NCBI GenBank assembly: GCA_038496675.1
Contig: CM076651.1
Coordinates: forward strand, 10,629,821 to 10,693,820
DNA: 64,000 nt
Source of the DNA: Rachycentron canadum
Lineage: Eukaryota; Chordata; Actinopteri; Carangiformes; Rachycentridae
Direction of reading: 5' to 3'
Shown: positions 23,205-36,960 of the stretch, one piece after another
Numbering within the stretch: the first letter of the stretch is position 1
Layout: each line of letters opens with the position of its first letter
Translations under genes and position numbers: made by a program
The notes under the pieces: model-generated
Database searches by the model: none
Told to the model about the DNA's origin: nothing
What the model saw: only the letters and a program-made list of their open reading frames with translations

Positions 23205-23345
23205 GTTTGCCTCCTGCTAGACATATGGCCTGTGTTAAATCTAAAGAGCAAATGGAGCCGCCATTGAGAGGGGCATCATTTTAATGGAACCCTGAGGGAC
23301 GAGACCCACACCTGCGCAATAATAACATTCAACCATGCTCAACCC
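23205..23345. promoter_or_regulatory. Candidate non-coding regulatory block with E-boxes
   Basis: Contains E-box cores CAGCTG (about 23201) and CATATG (about 23221), a TTTTAATGG homeodomain core and a CACCTGCGC sequence within about 140 bases of non-repetitive DNA, ending just before a (TG)n array. BHLHE22/23 proteins bind CATATG-type E-boxes, so a feedback role is conceivable. Confidence 0.25.
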
Positions 23346-23369
23346 ACTGGCCAGATGAGGACAGTGTTG

Positions 23370-23372
<3 letters not shown>

Positions 23373-23401
<29 letters not shown>
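23373..23401 (+). repeat. (TG)n microsatellite
   Basis: About 14 TG units. Confidence 0.95.
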
Positions 23402-23404
<3 letters not shown>

Positions 23405-24734
23405 CATACACGTACCATTTGTTCTTTTTAATTTTATTTCAGCCCCAGCAGCAACAGGAAGTCTTTACAGAACAAAGTCATATCCAACACTGACAGTTTT
23501 TTAGTGAAGCTAACATTGCAGCTAGTTGAACATATATGTATGTTTTCTGTTTTCAGAGCCACACCAGGAGAAGGGCAGCTCATGCTGTTTTTATCCTCTA
23601 ACATTTGTTATTATATAAGCCAGAAACACAAACGCACTCCATCTCTGCAGACCAACTCTCCCCTGCAGTCAGAGGCAGAGTACAATTTTTTTTTTCTTAT
23701 TCATTTTGCCAAATGAATAGTTAAGAAGTTCACAGGTCCTTTGTCAGAAACGGAGACAAATAACTGAACAAATGTTTAGAAATATAATTTTAGAAAACAA
23801 TATGGTGCTGTGCCTTTGGCAGGGAGCGTCAGATGCTTTGTTTTAAGACAAGAAGAGAACAAATGAAATACGCTCACAACTCTGTAGAAATGGCAAATCT
23901 TTCCAATTCACCCATAACAATTTAAAATATTTTTGTTAAATGTGAACTCTTATTCCACTGAAAGATTGTTGCTGTGGCTGCAATTAAAAATCTTTATTCC
24001 TCAATCTGCTTATTAATTGCTTGATTTGTAGTTTGGTTTATGAGATGTCAAAGCAACAAATCAGTTCAGGAATCAATAGTTAAGTTGTTTGTTACAAAAA
24101 GCAATGAAAACTTTTTTTTTTTTTGTTATATCTAGCAGGTGTGCAGATTTAATATATATTTTGTTGATTTTTTTTTTTCAATTCATGGATTAATTGCATA
24201 GTCTGCAAAATATCAGAAAATAGCCAAAAAGCATCTTTAAATTAGTAAAAAATAAGTAAAATAGAGAAGAACAGCAAAGTCTCACATTCGTGAAGCTGAA
24301 TTCGGAGAGTATTTGGCAGCTTGTACTTGTAAAATTAGTAAAACTGTTAATTGATTATTAAAATAGTTGCTGTCCTTCGACTAATCGACCAATTATTCCA
24401 GCCTTATGTAGAGCTTTCCTCATTTTTGCAAATAAGAAATACCAACTGATCCTTCTTTACGAACAGAACAATAAGTGTATGTTTACTTCAAGATTAGAGG
24501 CAGATAAAGACATTTCACACAATAAATGATGAAATGGTGTTAAATAGTTCTGCTTTAGTATATTCACTCACTTAACATAATCTGCATCATTGTGTTTGTG
24601 CATGCATTCTGTTCGGGCCCAACACCCCCACCCCTCTCAGTACCCCTCCGCTCATCTGTTCCAGCTCTCCCCAGCTTCACACTGCTCACATCTCCAACAC
24701 CACCAGATCTCCCCTTTTTTCCTGCTTGCTCTTT

Positions 24735-25070
24735 TCTAAAGTTTGGCTGTCAATCAGTACTGGCCTCAGGCAACAGGCACTGATGAAAAGACCCCTGAGA
24801 CAAGGGGACCCAAATTAGATTTCAATAAGAATGTTGAATATTCATATCAGGGAAACATCTAAAGGTAAACGCTTTTTGATCTCCGTGCACAAATATCACT
24901 TGTGTGCATTCCCAGGTCCTGGCGCTGTGGTTTTACAGTGTTTTCTCCCCCAGCCTGGTCCGGCCCCGGCCCCGGCCTCAGCTCTGTCTCGCTCCTCAGG
25001 GGATGCGGTGGAATAATGATGATGGAGCTACAAAGGAGAAAAAGAGCCATAATGAATGTTTATACTAAAG
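24735..25070. promoter_or_regulatory. Candidate conserved-type non-coding block
   Basis: Non-repetitive sequence with GGCTGTCAATCA (PBX/MEIS-like TGTCAATCA), AAATTAGATTT and GAATATTCATATCA motifs, followed by a GC-rich segment at 24925-25010 (CCCGGCCCCGGCC). No coding potential with splice sites. Identification is by texture only. Confidence 0.25.
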
Positions 25071-25079
25071 GGACCCAAT

Positions 25080-27800
25080 AGAAAGGGCATCCGTACTAAG
25101 TATTCAGTAATTAGTATTTAGCAGAAGTTGATCGCTCAGTGCACACATTCAATCATGCAGAGACACAGACACGCACGCTTAACACGCACATATCTAGGGC
25201 AGAATCACTGAGGCATAATCTGTGTAAACTGTGTAAACTTTAGACAGGGGAACCTCCCTTGACAGCAGCAGTCAAAACACAGTTCCATTTCTCCTGTCAA
25301 CATGTTTACTTTATTTTTATAATTGAGCCCTCTTTGGGTCTTTCTTCCCAAAATGTCAGCAGAATTCACAATGCTGTTGTTTATTTTTCTGAATATACCT
25401 GTGTTCTGCTGCTCATTAGCTCTCTACCCTAACACAATTATCACTTTAAGATTGCACTTTGTGATGTCTCTTAACCTTTCTTTTGTCTTATCTTGATGTC
25501 CTTTTTGCTTGTAAACTGTGCTTGTTATGAGAGCAACATCCTCCAAATGCCCTGCAGAAATTGCCATCACTTCCATCTAAGTGGAGATGGATGTGTGGAG
25601 ATGGTGGAGGATGTAGGGGGATGCTTTGGTTGCCTGAGGCTTGCCACAGAGTCCACTCCGCTCGGGAGCACACTATGAAGCGGGTCCCGAAATGAGACCA
25701 AAGGGATGGGAACGACCATCTCTTCTTGACGCAGGAAGGGACCATCCAGTTAATAGTCTACGTCAACTTCTATCATCAATAATGCGTCAAGAGTGACTGT
25801 GATAGTCGCAATTGAGCAACTGTGGCTCATGATACAAGGAGACAAGCCAACTCCATCCTCCAGCAGAGCTAATAAAAAGAAAGCCACCCTCATCTTACAT
25901 TATACTTTCTCTTGTTATTTCTCTCACTCTGTGTTCTTCTCAACCCCCCTCCCAACCCCCCCCCCTTACAACACGATGGTCAGTCCATTGCCAGGCAATC
26001 TGGTCTGTGATGTTGTTCACACCTTCATCGAGCCAAAAAAAAAAAAATCTTTGACAAGATATGATGACTTGCCCAGGTGGTGTGTTTCACTGGTCTCCTG
26101 GTCTTACGGGTGAGGGCAGTGAACCAGTGTTTGTGTGTGTGTGTATGTGTGTGTCTGCCTACAGTATATGATGCTGTGTTTACCCCAGGCCCTGTGTTGT
26201 GGTGCTGCGATGCTGAGTGTCACCCTGCTCCGGCCTGAGCCCTGCAGCCAGAGAAACCAGCTGTGAAACTGACAGGTTTGTCTTCTGCACTCACCTACAC
26301 TCTTTCTTTCCCTGCGTGCACACACACACACACACACACATGCAACCACATACACATAATGAGGCACACATACAGACGCGCACACTTTCATGGCCTGAGG
26401 TTTAAGTACACATGCACACACATGAGCTCCCCGCCCCACCACCACCACCACCACATCCACACATATCCACAGACCATCACACAAGCTGCAGGCAGTCTCT
26501 CTCATGCCAGCTACAAACACAGTGCAAAAGGAATATGCTTACAGAGCTCTGATATGTAGAGGCTACTCATAACCTGAATGCATTTTCAAATCAGCAAAGA
26601 TATCGAAAAAAAAAAAAAACCAAAATACTAGAGAAATATGCACAAAACACAATTTTCCATCAACATAACTCACAATTTAAGCACTGGACTTTGCTGTATT
26701 TTCATCAACATTGTTTTCATAAATCAAGTTAAAAAGTACAGGTATTTAATGTCTTTCAAAATTAGTCAGTGCCTCTTAAGAAAACAAAAGAATAAGGTCA
26801 TATGAGTTTCTATTTTCTATTGAAGTCTTTTATTTTATCAACACTGACACTGACCACTAGAAAAGTCTTACATATATTTAGATTTTAGTAACATTGATCA
26901 GTACATTATTAACTGAAGAACCCAGGTAAAGTTTAATAAAACTTAAACTGTCTAATCCTGATGAACATTGCATGATCAAATACAACTCTGCTCTCCCATG
27001 TGACTCCATGAATCTAGCAGTGGTTTTCATGAAGGTATGTAGCACATACATGAACATGTGTAGCCTGTATCATGTAGGTCAATGAGGACATGCAACATTG
27101 CCACAAGCATCTGAACTTGTGGTCCATCCAGGAAAAGCTGATGAGTTACCCTCAGGAGATGCTGCCTTCAATGGCACCTTCCCCCACACCTAACGCACAC
27201 CTAGTGTACACACAAACCTTCACTCTCTCACACACACACAGACTTTGACACACAGTAGTGAAAGATGCCATGTGTATCCAGGTGTCTGGCTGTGCTGTAG
27301 CACCCTTCAGATGTCACAACGACAGAAATCAGTGTTCTGACCAGAAAGTCTGCAGGCAGCATGCGTGTGTTACCTTGCCACATTTGTGTACTTGAATGTG
27401 TGTGTGTTGGTGCATCTGTGCACACGAATGCACGTGTGTACTTCTATGTGTGCCTGTGGATGCTTATTCCTAGAGGGTGGGGGTGAGAAAAACAAGTGAG
27501 AAAACAGCAAAACAAGTTAAGAGACAATGAAGAAAGCAACACTGGCACCTGTTTCCCCTGGTGTGGAGGTTGAAGAATCCACCTCAGGAACAACCATGTC
27601 TGGGCCTTTGATGTACTCTGCCTCTAATGATGCCACTGATAATTTTACCTATTTCAGTCCAACACCATGGACACCTTTATCGCTCTCTCTAACCCTCCAT
27701 AAAGATGCTCCCTTCCTAACACGCATGCACACTTTTTTTTGGTTCAGTTATGTGGCCAGATGTCCAAGTTGACATAGCGCTTAAGGCGTTTGACTGGATG
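25080..27800. other. Intergenic DNA with microsatellites; no gene
   Basis: Holds (TG)n at 26128-26154, (CA)n at 26319-26341, a CAC trinucleotide array at about 26437-26454, AT-rich sequence at 26580-26950 and further CA-rich stretches at 27180-27450. Open frames here read through the CA repeats or lack any recognisable domain. Confidence 0.4.
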
Positions 27801-28000
27801 AAACAGTGCATTGGCTACGGGTAAAGAGGGATTAAAACAGGGCCTGAGGCACTTGTGTTATATTGAAAACATCCTGGGCTGCTTTGTATGGAGATTTGCA
27901 TACATTGGGGTCTGTGCGGCGATGGCCCATCTGCTGAAGTGCATTGTCCCCAAACAACAAAGTGTGTTTAAATATTTCACATCTCCATCTACTGGGACAG
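27800..28000. promoter_or_regulatory. Candidate regulatory block with a POU octamer
   Basis: A perfect octamer ATTTGCAT (27894-27901) sits in about 200 bases of non-repetitive, moderately GC-rich DNA. Nearby is CCAAACAACAAAGTG, which holds an ACAAAG SOX-like core (27956-27961). Octamer plus SOX core is a common neural enhancer pairing, but these sites are 60 bases apart. Confidence 0.3.
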
Positions 28001-28763
28001 AGGTACATAGAAATAAGAAGAGAGTGAGTGAGAGAAATAGGGAGATGGAGCTGGGGGGGTGAAAAAAAAAAGCAGAAAAAAAGGAACTAGTAGATTGGCA
28101 CAGCTTTGAATTTGAACTGCTCCCAAATGTGCCTCAGTCAGAGCCACAGTAAATAACACTATTGCCGGCCAGGATTCGGGAAAATGAGGAAACTCTAAAT
28201 ATAATATGTCGTAAATCTGAATCCTGGTGGAAAACATAGCCGTCTGATATCAGAAATGAAGATGTGAAATGTATGTTCATCCATCATATACTCAGAATAT
28301 TCAGCTAAATATAAAAGAGGTTTGAAAAGAAACACATGAAATTTAACAAACAACTTAATATTTGACTTTTGAAACTCCGAGCACATCATAGTCTGTATTG
28401 TGAAGTGCATTTATCATCATTTCATCATTTACCTGATAATGTTATGTGCTGTATAATGTATGCAGTGTTAAGTTGACTATGAAAGACGCCAACGATGTTG
28501 GTGGAATAAAGCTGGCAAAAATTCATAGTAGACAGTTTTTTTTTACAGACTGGTCCGGTATTAAGTTATCATCCCTCTGGCCCAAAACCTCTTTATTGTA
28601 TTAATGCTATAACTCTGGATATCTATGACATTTAATGGCACTGTAAAATTAGATAATTACTGTAATATATCTGTGTACTCATTCCCGTGTCTGAGGTCAG
28701 AAACATAAAAATTAATAAGGAACAAGTGGAAGAAAGGGGAAGGAAAAGAGAGATTAAATAAGT

Positions 28764-28790
28764 ATGTGTGTGTGTGTGTGTGTGTGTGTG
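28764..28790 (+). repeat. (GT)n microsatellite
   Basis: About 13 units in otherwise A-rich intergenic DNA. Confidence 0.95.
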
Positions 28791-29098
28791 AGTGCGTGCT
28801 CTTGCACATGAGAGAGTTTGAAGTGTCAAAGATGGCAGAAGTTAGTTTTATTAATGCAAAGTAAAGACAGTCTGAAGTTACTTAGACATCCAATGTTTAC
28901 GCATCCTCCTTTCAATACCCCTGCATTTTTATTTTCACTCTCCTCTCCCCGTGTGTCGTTCATTTCAACCAAAACACACATCAAATGAAAAACATGCTCA
29001 GGGCCGTGGATGGTGGATGGAACAGTAAGGTGATTTAACGACGGGACGGTTTGTGTGTAGGCTGGACAGCCTGGTGCAGCCTCCGTCTTCACAACCCG

Positions 29099-29193
29099 CA
29101 CACACACACACACACACACAAACCCATGCACACATTTACACGTACATACACACATGTGCACGCACAGACGAGCGCACACACACACACACACAC
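29099..29193 (+). repeat. Interrupted (CA)n array
   Basis: Two pure CA runs (29099-29120, 29175-29193) joined by degenerate CA-rich sequence. Confidence 0.9.
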
Positions 29194-29731
29194 TGACACC
29201 AAATATCTGAAAAAAACAGCCAAGATGGACGTGAGGAACATGTTGCCTGCACGGGGGAGGATTTTGGAAAGAAGAGCGTGGTCAATCTGTTTGTTTCTCT
29301 GCCACATCCAAGAAGAGTGATAATTTCATTTTCTTTCATTATTTTCTTCCTTTTATTTTACTCCTGATGTCAGATTTTGAAAGCTGCTGAGGTTTATGTT
29401 CAAGAAAAAGAGCATATCAGGCGATGTTTTTTATTTATTTTGGGACAGAATGTCACTCATGGTGTCTCTTGTCGCTGCATAGTGAAGCAGCAAAACAGAC
29501 AAACCCACCGGTGTTACCTGAACCTCACACTGCTGCCTTGTCTCGCTGCATCTCTCTTTGTCTAATCATGTCACATAAGTCAGTTCATTTATGCAAACTC
29601 TTAAGTCATAGAAGGTCACGGTTGGAGTGTCTGTGAAAAAGTATAACAGACACACATTAACCCCCATTTAATCAGGATTACAGAGAACAACGAAGCATTA
29701 TTTAACACACATTACAGCGCATGACAGTGGT

Positions 29732-29800
29732 ACACACACACACACACGCACACACGCACACACGCACACACACACACACAGACACACAAACACACATACA
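29732..29800 (+). repeat. Compound (CA)n/(CACACG)n array
   Basis: CA units interrupted at regular intervals by CG, giving a short CACACG higher-order pattern. Confidence 0.9.
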
Positions 29801-29819
29801 AACACAAATCCAGCACAAT

Positions 29820-30010
29820 CAATCTAATGGTGTGCATTAGTTAACTGCCAAATGTTGGGCTTTTTATGGCAGGATCACCCGTCCCTTGAAAAGATAAATA
29901 CGGTGCACAGATCCCAGTAATTACAGCAATCCCCTTACAGCACACAGAGACCATCCTCACTCACCAGCCTCTCTGGAGGACTGTCGCCCTGTAGATTAAG
30001 TCATTTGGGA
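29820..30010. promoter_or_regulatory. Candidate conserved-type non-coding block
   Basis: Non-repetitive DNA with CTAATGG, GTTAACTG, CAGTAATTACAGC and GATTAAGTCATTTGG, lying between two low-complexity zones. It contains a TAATTA core within a near-palindrome (AGTAATTACA). Regulatory function is inferred from motif density alone. Confidence 0.25.
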
Positions 30011-30239
30011 CAGTTTTAGGGCAGAGGGGTGGCTGACAGAAGAGGAGTTAGATGAGAGTTAGGAGAGGAGACAAGATCAGGAATGGGGATGGTGTTAATG
30101 TGTTTTGTCTTTACAGTACAACATACCAGAATAGAGGCACAGACTCAGACATAGTCAAATGCACAATGAGACATTTATGTGCATATGGAGCACATATAGA
30201 CAAACACATGGAGTCCGATCTCCATTTGTGGTGTTCTGT

Positions 30240-31360
30240 AAACGTCCTGTGATTAAAATTTTTTATTTATTTTTTTTTTTGGGGGTTATACCGCCAAAAA
30301 TCAAAACATTTCAACTAATTAATATGGACTTTACTAACTTCATCATGCAACATACAAAATATAGGTTAATAGCCTTTCACTCACAAAGGGAATTATATTA
30401 TCATGCAGCACAATACATTCACAATATAACAGAACAATACAATAAATATCACCTTTGTGAAGCTTAAAATGTTTCTATAAAGAAAAAAAAAAACTACTAA
30501 TAAGACATGATTTTAGCTCTATGATATTTTTATGGCTATGGTTTGTGATAGTTTGTCATTATGTCCAAAATAAGAGACTTTGAGAGTAAGAGTGTTGAGA
30601 ACAACGTAAAGGCACCATGTGGAGATTTCTTATTTCTATTTAAAAAGCACTGCATATATTCCTGAGGCCTAACAAGCACTGAAAGCATTTGCTTAATTTT
30701 TAACATTTTAAATCATGCTTTGTTTACATTCACGGTTGCTGGTTTGCTAGTCTTCTCCACTGCCTCTTTGAGTGCTACTGTTGACAACCTGCAGACTTGC
30801 AGAAACTGATGGCAGGAGTGTGTATCCTGTCGCCTGCCTGCATGTACGGGGGATCCACTGGTAATAACAATGCTCTATAGTTATGATCGAAAAGAAAAAG
30901 GCTGACATTTTTTCCAGTCTATCTTCAAATAATAGTAGAAGACTATATGAGTTATATACATCGAAACTGTTATTTCTTATTGTTGATGTACATAACAGAC
31001 TCTGTCCTGACAGCCTGCCAATGTAAATGGTGGCACACAAAATCCAGACGCCAGATTTTCCAAAGTCATTTTAGTTCCAAATTCCCCCTTTGCAGCGAGA
31101 TCTATACTCTGCAGCTCAAGGAAACATAATACTGGTAACTGGTGAATGCAAAGACTGTGACCTTTAAAGACACTTGATTTGTTTAACTAACACTAAGGAA
31201 GCCTCATATTAGCTTTAGCTGAAGTTAAGAATAAAAGACAATGGCTTTTGTCCCTCTATCTCTTCCACTGGGTTATTCATTAAATGGCCAGTAAGGACCA
31301 GGAGCAGTTTCATAGTGTTCATACGGACACCAGACTAATGTTTTAAGACTTCGTCAATAT
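30240..31360. other. Intergenic DNA; nothing recognised
   Basis: AT-rich sequence with short A and T runs. No feature beyond short unsupported open frames. Confidence 0.35.
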
Positions 31361-32559
31361 CACCGTTAAGCCAGTTGTCGTGTCCACTCCTTGTTTGCAG
31401 TGACCTCATGATATTGATACAGACCACTATCAGTTTTGACCTCGACTGTGTCTGTGTATATGGATCTGTGCAAGCGCGTGTGTGCATGTAAAGTGTGGCA
31501 GTGGGTGCAGTTTAGCAAAGGGAGCCGAGTAAAGCCTTCAGGCCGCAGGGCGATTGATGTCCATCGGGTGGCGGAGGAACAGTAACTCACACTGCTCTCT
31601 GACTGCAGCTAAAACTCTCATTAGTTTAAGTGTGTGAGAGTTCTCTGCTTCTGCACCTTTCAGACCTCACAGAGCAGCAGAGGGCCAAAACCCTCTCAGA
31701 TCGCCCTCACTACAGGGGAGGCTTGCAAGAAAGCAAACGTGCATATCTGAAAGCACACGTGCATTTAAACAAAACTACATTTGCACACGCACACTAGTCT
31801 CTCTTGCCTTGTCTTTTCTTTTCTTTTTCTTGCGGCATTCATGTACACAAGCATGAGCACACAGCTTAACAGCAGGGCCTAATGAGGTCTGAAATATGAG
31901 CGGTAAACATTTGTATAGACAGATGTGGATTAATGTTCATCTTTTCTTCAAGCCAGAGATTAAACCTGATTTACTGCCTAACAGGTTTTAGTTTTTTTTT
32001 TTTCTATTTGATTACAGAGAGATGGGAATGAGCAGAGGAGGTAAATGAGAATGAAAGAGAAACAAAGGAAGAAAGCAGAGTGATTGTTTCTCTTACTTAT
32101 GGGGAAGTTGCCAGAAGAAGCCAGACAGTGAAAGTGGAGGGAACAAAGGAAAAAAAAAAAAAAAGGATTGGATGGAAAGGGAGGCAGAGGGAATCGTCAG
32201 ATGCTCCTCATTCCTGTTGTGGGTTGCTGAAGTGAAGGAGGAGAAATTTGAGTCATGGGGATGGAATCAGAAATGTCAACAGATTGAGTCAGAGCAGAGC
32301 TGGGACCGTCTGGAAAGAGAGAGTATCAACACTGACTGAGGGGCATGCAAGATTTTGGGACCGTCACTGGGCTAATGGCAAAATTATTGGGCATTATGTG
32401 TGTGCAAGTGTGCGTGTATGTGTTGCATGGGGGCGGATGTGGGATTGGCTTAGTCTGCTGTCTATAATGAATGGTTAATGTTAGTCGGGGAAAAAATGAA
32501 TACGGTCACCATCTGCTCAATCTAAGTCTGCGTTCTGTGCGCACATTTGTGTGTATGAG

Positions 32560-32592
32560 AACCATGCACACACACACACACACACACACATG
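32560..32592 (+). repeat. (CA)n microsatellite
   Basis: About 12 CA units starting after AACCATG. Confidence 0.9.
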
Positions 32593-33312
32593 CACAGACA
32601 CAATGTGCTCTTGGAGAGGGATTTGGAAATATGGAAGGGAAGAAAGGGGAGGGAGGAAGAAAGACACATCTAACATCTAAGAGAGACATACAACAAAAAC
32701 CTGCAATAAACTGCAGAAATAGAGAGTGAAAGAGACAGAAATGATACTTATGGAGGCAACATCATATGTGTTCAGACGTAGCAGAGATGCAGATACAGGT
32801 GAACACAAATAGGCCACAGGTTATGCATGCTGTCAGGTTTCCTGTATGCAAGTTAGCCTAAGGCTGCAGATACATATGCACAGATACAGCAAAAACATTA
32901 TGAAGAACAAAACAACACTGTAAAGAAATATAACATTTTTATTATCAGAACTGCAGAGAAAAGGTGGTTTTTCTGAGAGTTAATCTGAAAGGCGTTTTAG
33001 ACAGTAGAAGTGAATCAGACAATGACTGCAATACAACTGTTTTATCAGAGTGTAGGGAACAGACTTTTAATGTCGACTTCAGCTGTAGATAAACAGAGCA
33101 CCAAGCACAATTACTAATACTAAACTGAGTTCCTGTGGTTCCCATATAAAATATGGAAACAGAATTAAAAAATGTATACACAATAACAGTATGCAGTTGG
33201 AATTAAAGAATATGTTAAATAATAAAACATATTAAAATTCATTGTGCATGTTAAAGTACCAACACCAGTAAAAATGCATTAAAAATATTTTTTTTTGGAG
33301 CATCAACATTAT

Positions 33313-33336
33313 ATATTATTATTATTATTATTATTA
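33313..33336 (+). repeat. (ATT)n microsatellite
   Basis: About seven ATT units inside an AT-rich segment (33180-33700) with no other recognised content. Confidence 0.9.
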
Positions 33337-34176
33337 TCTATTTGGAATTATATATTGTTTTTATATTACATATTAACATTTTCTGATGTTTATTGATGAA
33401 AAAAATGCAGCAATAAATACTAAAGATCTTATATAGTATTATCAATTAAATGCAGTTGCTGTAAACAGTGAAGTGAAAATACTGTGTGCTGTGCAAAATT
33501 GTAAATTTTTCAGATATGTATATTTACATTGGATCATGCATATATTAACATCTATGAAGAATTTTATTATTTAGATCTAGAAGCCAGTTCTGGTGACATT
33601 TTATGCTGTTGAGGAGTTATATCCACAACAATGCATCATATTTACTGAACTGATGTAATATTTTGTGTGCGTCTTAATGTAGTTTATGAAATGTGAGTTT
33701 GGACATTGTAACTTCAAATGCAGGATCTCTGTACAGCTATCTATTACTAGACTACCATTTGAATAAACAGTAACAGTATTTAAAGCTTTAGGGGGATTAC
33801 AAGCGTTGAGGACACCGGAACAGTATCATCCCTGACTGTGCTCACACATAAACACACACTCGCTCTCTCGCCCACTCACACACCAACACAGAAGAAATAC
33901 ATGTTTGTTATGTGTTTTGTTTTGGGTTTTTTTTTTTGTTTTTTCATTATTTGTCTCCAAAGTTCAAAATCAGAAACCCAACACTTTTCATGCATCATCA
34001 TGCTCTTGGGTGGCCATGACTGAGATGAACTGTAGCACTGATAAAACATTTGTGATACATCTCTGAACACTGGGTTGATAAGTAAATACAGCCTACATCG
34101 ATAATCCTCATGTCACTGTGCACTATGTATTATGCAGAGTTGCATAAACACGCACACACATGCACGCACTCAAACA

Positions 34177-34202
34177 TACACACACACACACACACACACA
34201 CA
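34177..34202 (+). repeat. (CA)n microsatellite
   Basis: About 13 CA units after a degenerate CA-rich lead. Confidence 0.9.
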
Positions 34203-35336
34203 CTGCCAGGTTGTGATTAAATTCTCTGTGGCCTATGATCCGTCTCTAAATCTTTGCAATTTTCATTTTATGCAGCTTTAATATGGATCATAGTTGCTCT
34301 CAGAGTGCCCCTGCTCCTAATCTGGAGCAATCTGAGCTGAGCTTGGCTGGGCCAACAGCTGACACTAAGCCAACCAGTCAGCAAGTCAGCAACAAAGCCT
34401 CTGTGCAGCCAGCAGGCCCCAAATACCACAAGATAGGAGCAGTTTGAGGTATTGTACAAGCATTTATGAGAAATAATTTTCATACATGCAGAAATTCCAC
34501 ACTACAGCAATAATTTCTGTCTGTTTTTTCCATATAAACAGCAAAAAAAAAGATGTGGCCCTGTGACAGCAAATAAAGGAAAATAAAAACAAACAAAAAG
34601 AAATGGTAAAAAGTTTTTTAAATAAAGGAAATTGTGATGATGAAATGAAAAACTGTTAAAGTTTAAGTTGTGGCTGTCGCAATAAATACAATAAATATTC
34701 ATACATGTCAGTCTTGATGTGGTTATGATGGGTTGGGCCTGGCTGAAGGAGGTGGAGGGAGGGGAGGGGCTGAGGGGTAGCATTCGTTGGGGTCATGGAG
34801 CTGCAGTGAGTACAGGGTGGGGCATCGAGTCTGCATCAGGGCATGTTGGACATACACACACGCATCCAGTATATTGTCACGATTGTCATGATATTCAGCA
34901 CTTGCAAGCGCACACACACTCTCACACGACCACACATGACCCTTTTTTCTTAGAGCACTGGAGGGGCCGTAAGAGGATTAAGTAATTATGGGTAGACTGT
35001 TAAAAAATATATACTAATATTGTGATGCTTAGATCCAGGAAATCCAAACCCACAGAATGATCTCTCTCAAAATCATGCAACCATTCGTGTGAGATAAAAA
35101 AAAAAAAAAAAGACACACTCACGCTATTTCCTATATAGTCTTCTGAAAGAAGAAGGAATTTGCACGTTGGTGTCTCATTTTTCTTCGTCTAGATTAATCT
35201 GTCACTTCAAAATACCAACAAGTAACCAGCTGAAGTGTTGAACCAGGAGCAGGCACCCTTCTGGGACTAGTGTAAATAATACTGCTGCTGATGGACGAAA
35301 ACCCACAAACTGAGCAAAGCTAATGCCTGGCTTAAC

Positions 35337-35363
35337 TCTCTCTCTCGCTCTCTCTCTCTACAC

Positions 35364-35406
<43 letters not shown>

Positions 35407-35440
35407 GACACACATGCACACACAAACACACACACACAAA
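35337..35440 (+). repeat. Compound (CT)n - (ACACAT)n - (CA)n array
   Basis: A CT run (35337-35359) passes directly into about seven hexamer units of the ACACAT type (35360-35405) and then CA-rich sequence. Confidence 0.9.
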
Positions 35441-36639
35441 CTGCATTTTATCACATTTACTTTTCTTCTTTTCTCCAATACCATAGGTGATTATATCTTC
35501 AGATGATTATTTACAATGAGGAGCAGAGGGAGAGTGAACATCAGGGGAAAGGGGTCACCCCACCACCTCACGGCCAGCTTAATCCTCCCAGTGGCAGACG
35601 GTGAGACCAGTTAGATATCAGGAGACCCTTATGGACATATTTACAGTGCTGCTTTTGCAGGGACACCTAGGTGGCCACCATACATGACATTTATGTGAAC
35701 TGGTTGGCAGGGTGAATGACTAAAACACAAAGTTTTTAGTGCTTTTATAGTATATATTATGCTGGTAAAAAGAAAAATTTGATTGTCCTCATCCAAGTTT
35801 TGAAATGGAAAGAGCAAAACTGCAGACATTAACATTTCAATGTAGACATCTAGTCTACACCCTCACTTCTGTAGATGTCATCAACTGTCTGAGTAGATTT
35901 CACCTTTTGTGAATTGTTCATGACACAGTTTTTCCTCCTGACATTTGCTTCTGCATAATCTCTCTATTATCTGTCTAGGGATGTTCTGTTAACTAATCCA
36001 TCATTGCTAACATCCAGTCTCACATTAAAGTGTTAAATGTTAAAAGATCTCATACCAACCCCCACCCCACCCAGCCTCACATACATACCCCCACACTTTC
36101 TCTTCAACTTTAATGGATAATTCTTGTGAAATACTGTATTGCTTTTGATGTCATCAAATCCCACATCTCACACTGAATTGATCCCACTGACACACATCAA
36201 TGAGCCAGTCCACTGCACTGGTTGACATGTTCCCTCAATACTATGAACTGTTTGTATTATAAGATAAAATATAGTGTTAGCCTGATAAAATTATTTAACC
36301 ATATGAAAAAAATCTTTTTACTATAGTGGGATCTTAATGCAGTTGATGCTGAGTGCCACAGACATGGCATTGACATCAAAATGGTGAAAACATCACAAAT
36401 AAGTCAGGAATGATATAAAAAAAAAAGGAACTATGCACACCAATGCTTTGTGACATATACCAGGATGGTTTTAGTACCAACAAACTTGTCCCTCACTGTG
36501 CTGAGGCATTAGGCATCACTGTACAAAGTGAAGCAAGTTCACCTCAGTGAACATGATTAAATCAAACAATAACCTCCTTCCCCTTATCAAATCCTCTTAA
36601 GCAGGCTGTATTACATATCTGCTAAACAAAGAAAACTCA

Positions 36640-36960
36640 ATCAGAACAATCAACCAAGCCAGGCCAAACCCGCCCCACCAGCTTGTCCCATTGCGTGATT
36701 AAAATGAAAATGGAGCCGGGACATTACCAGAAATCCCATGTTCACCTTATAAGGAAGAGTAGAAATCTGTGTGTGTGTGTGTGTTTGTGCATAAAAGGGG
36801 GATAATATAAATTCGCCCTGTGTAATTCCCTGGCTTGGATCACAAAACGCTGTTTTTATTGTTTGCAATATTAATAGAAGAAAGATTACGATTCTTGGGA
36901 TGGGATTAATAATATTTAGCCTTTCCATTCTCAAAAAGTAATAAATTAATTTGTTTTGGG
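36640..36960. promoter_or_regulatory. Candidate regulatory block with homeodomain sites
   Basis: Includes GTGATTAAAATGAAAATGG (36695-36713), GGATAATATAAATT, TTGTTTGCAATATTAATAG, TGGGATTAATAATATTTAG (36901-36919) and GTAATAAATTAATTTG. GGATTA cores fit OTX/CRX-type homeodomains. A short (GT)n lies inside at about 36770-36785. Confidence 0.3.
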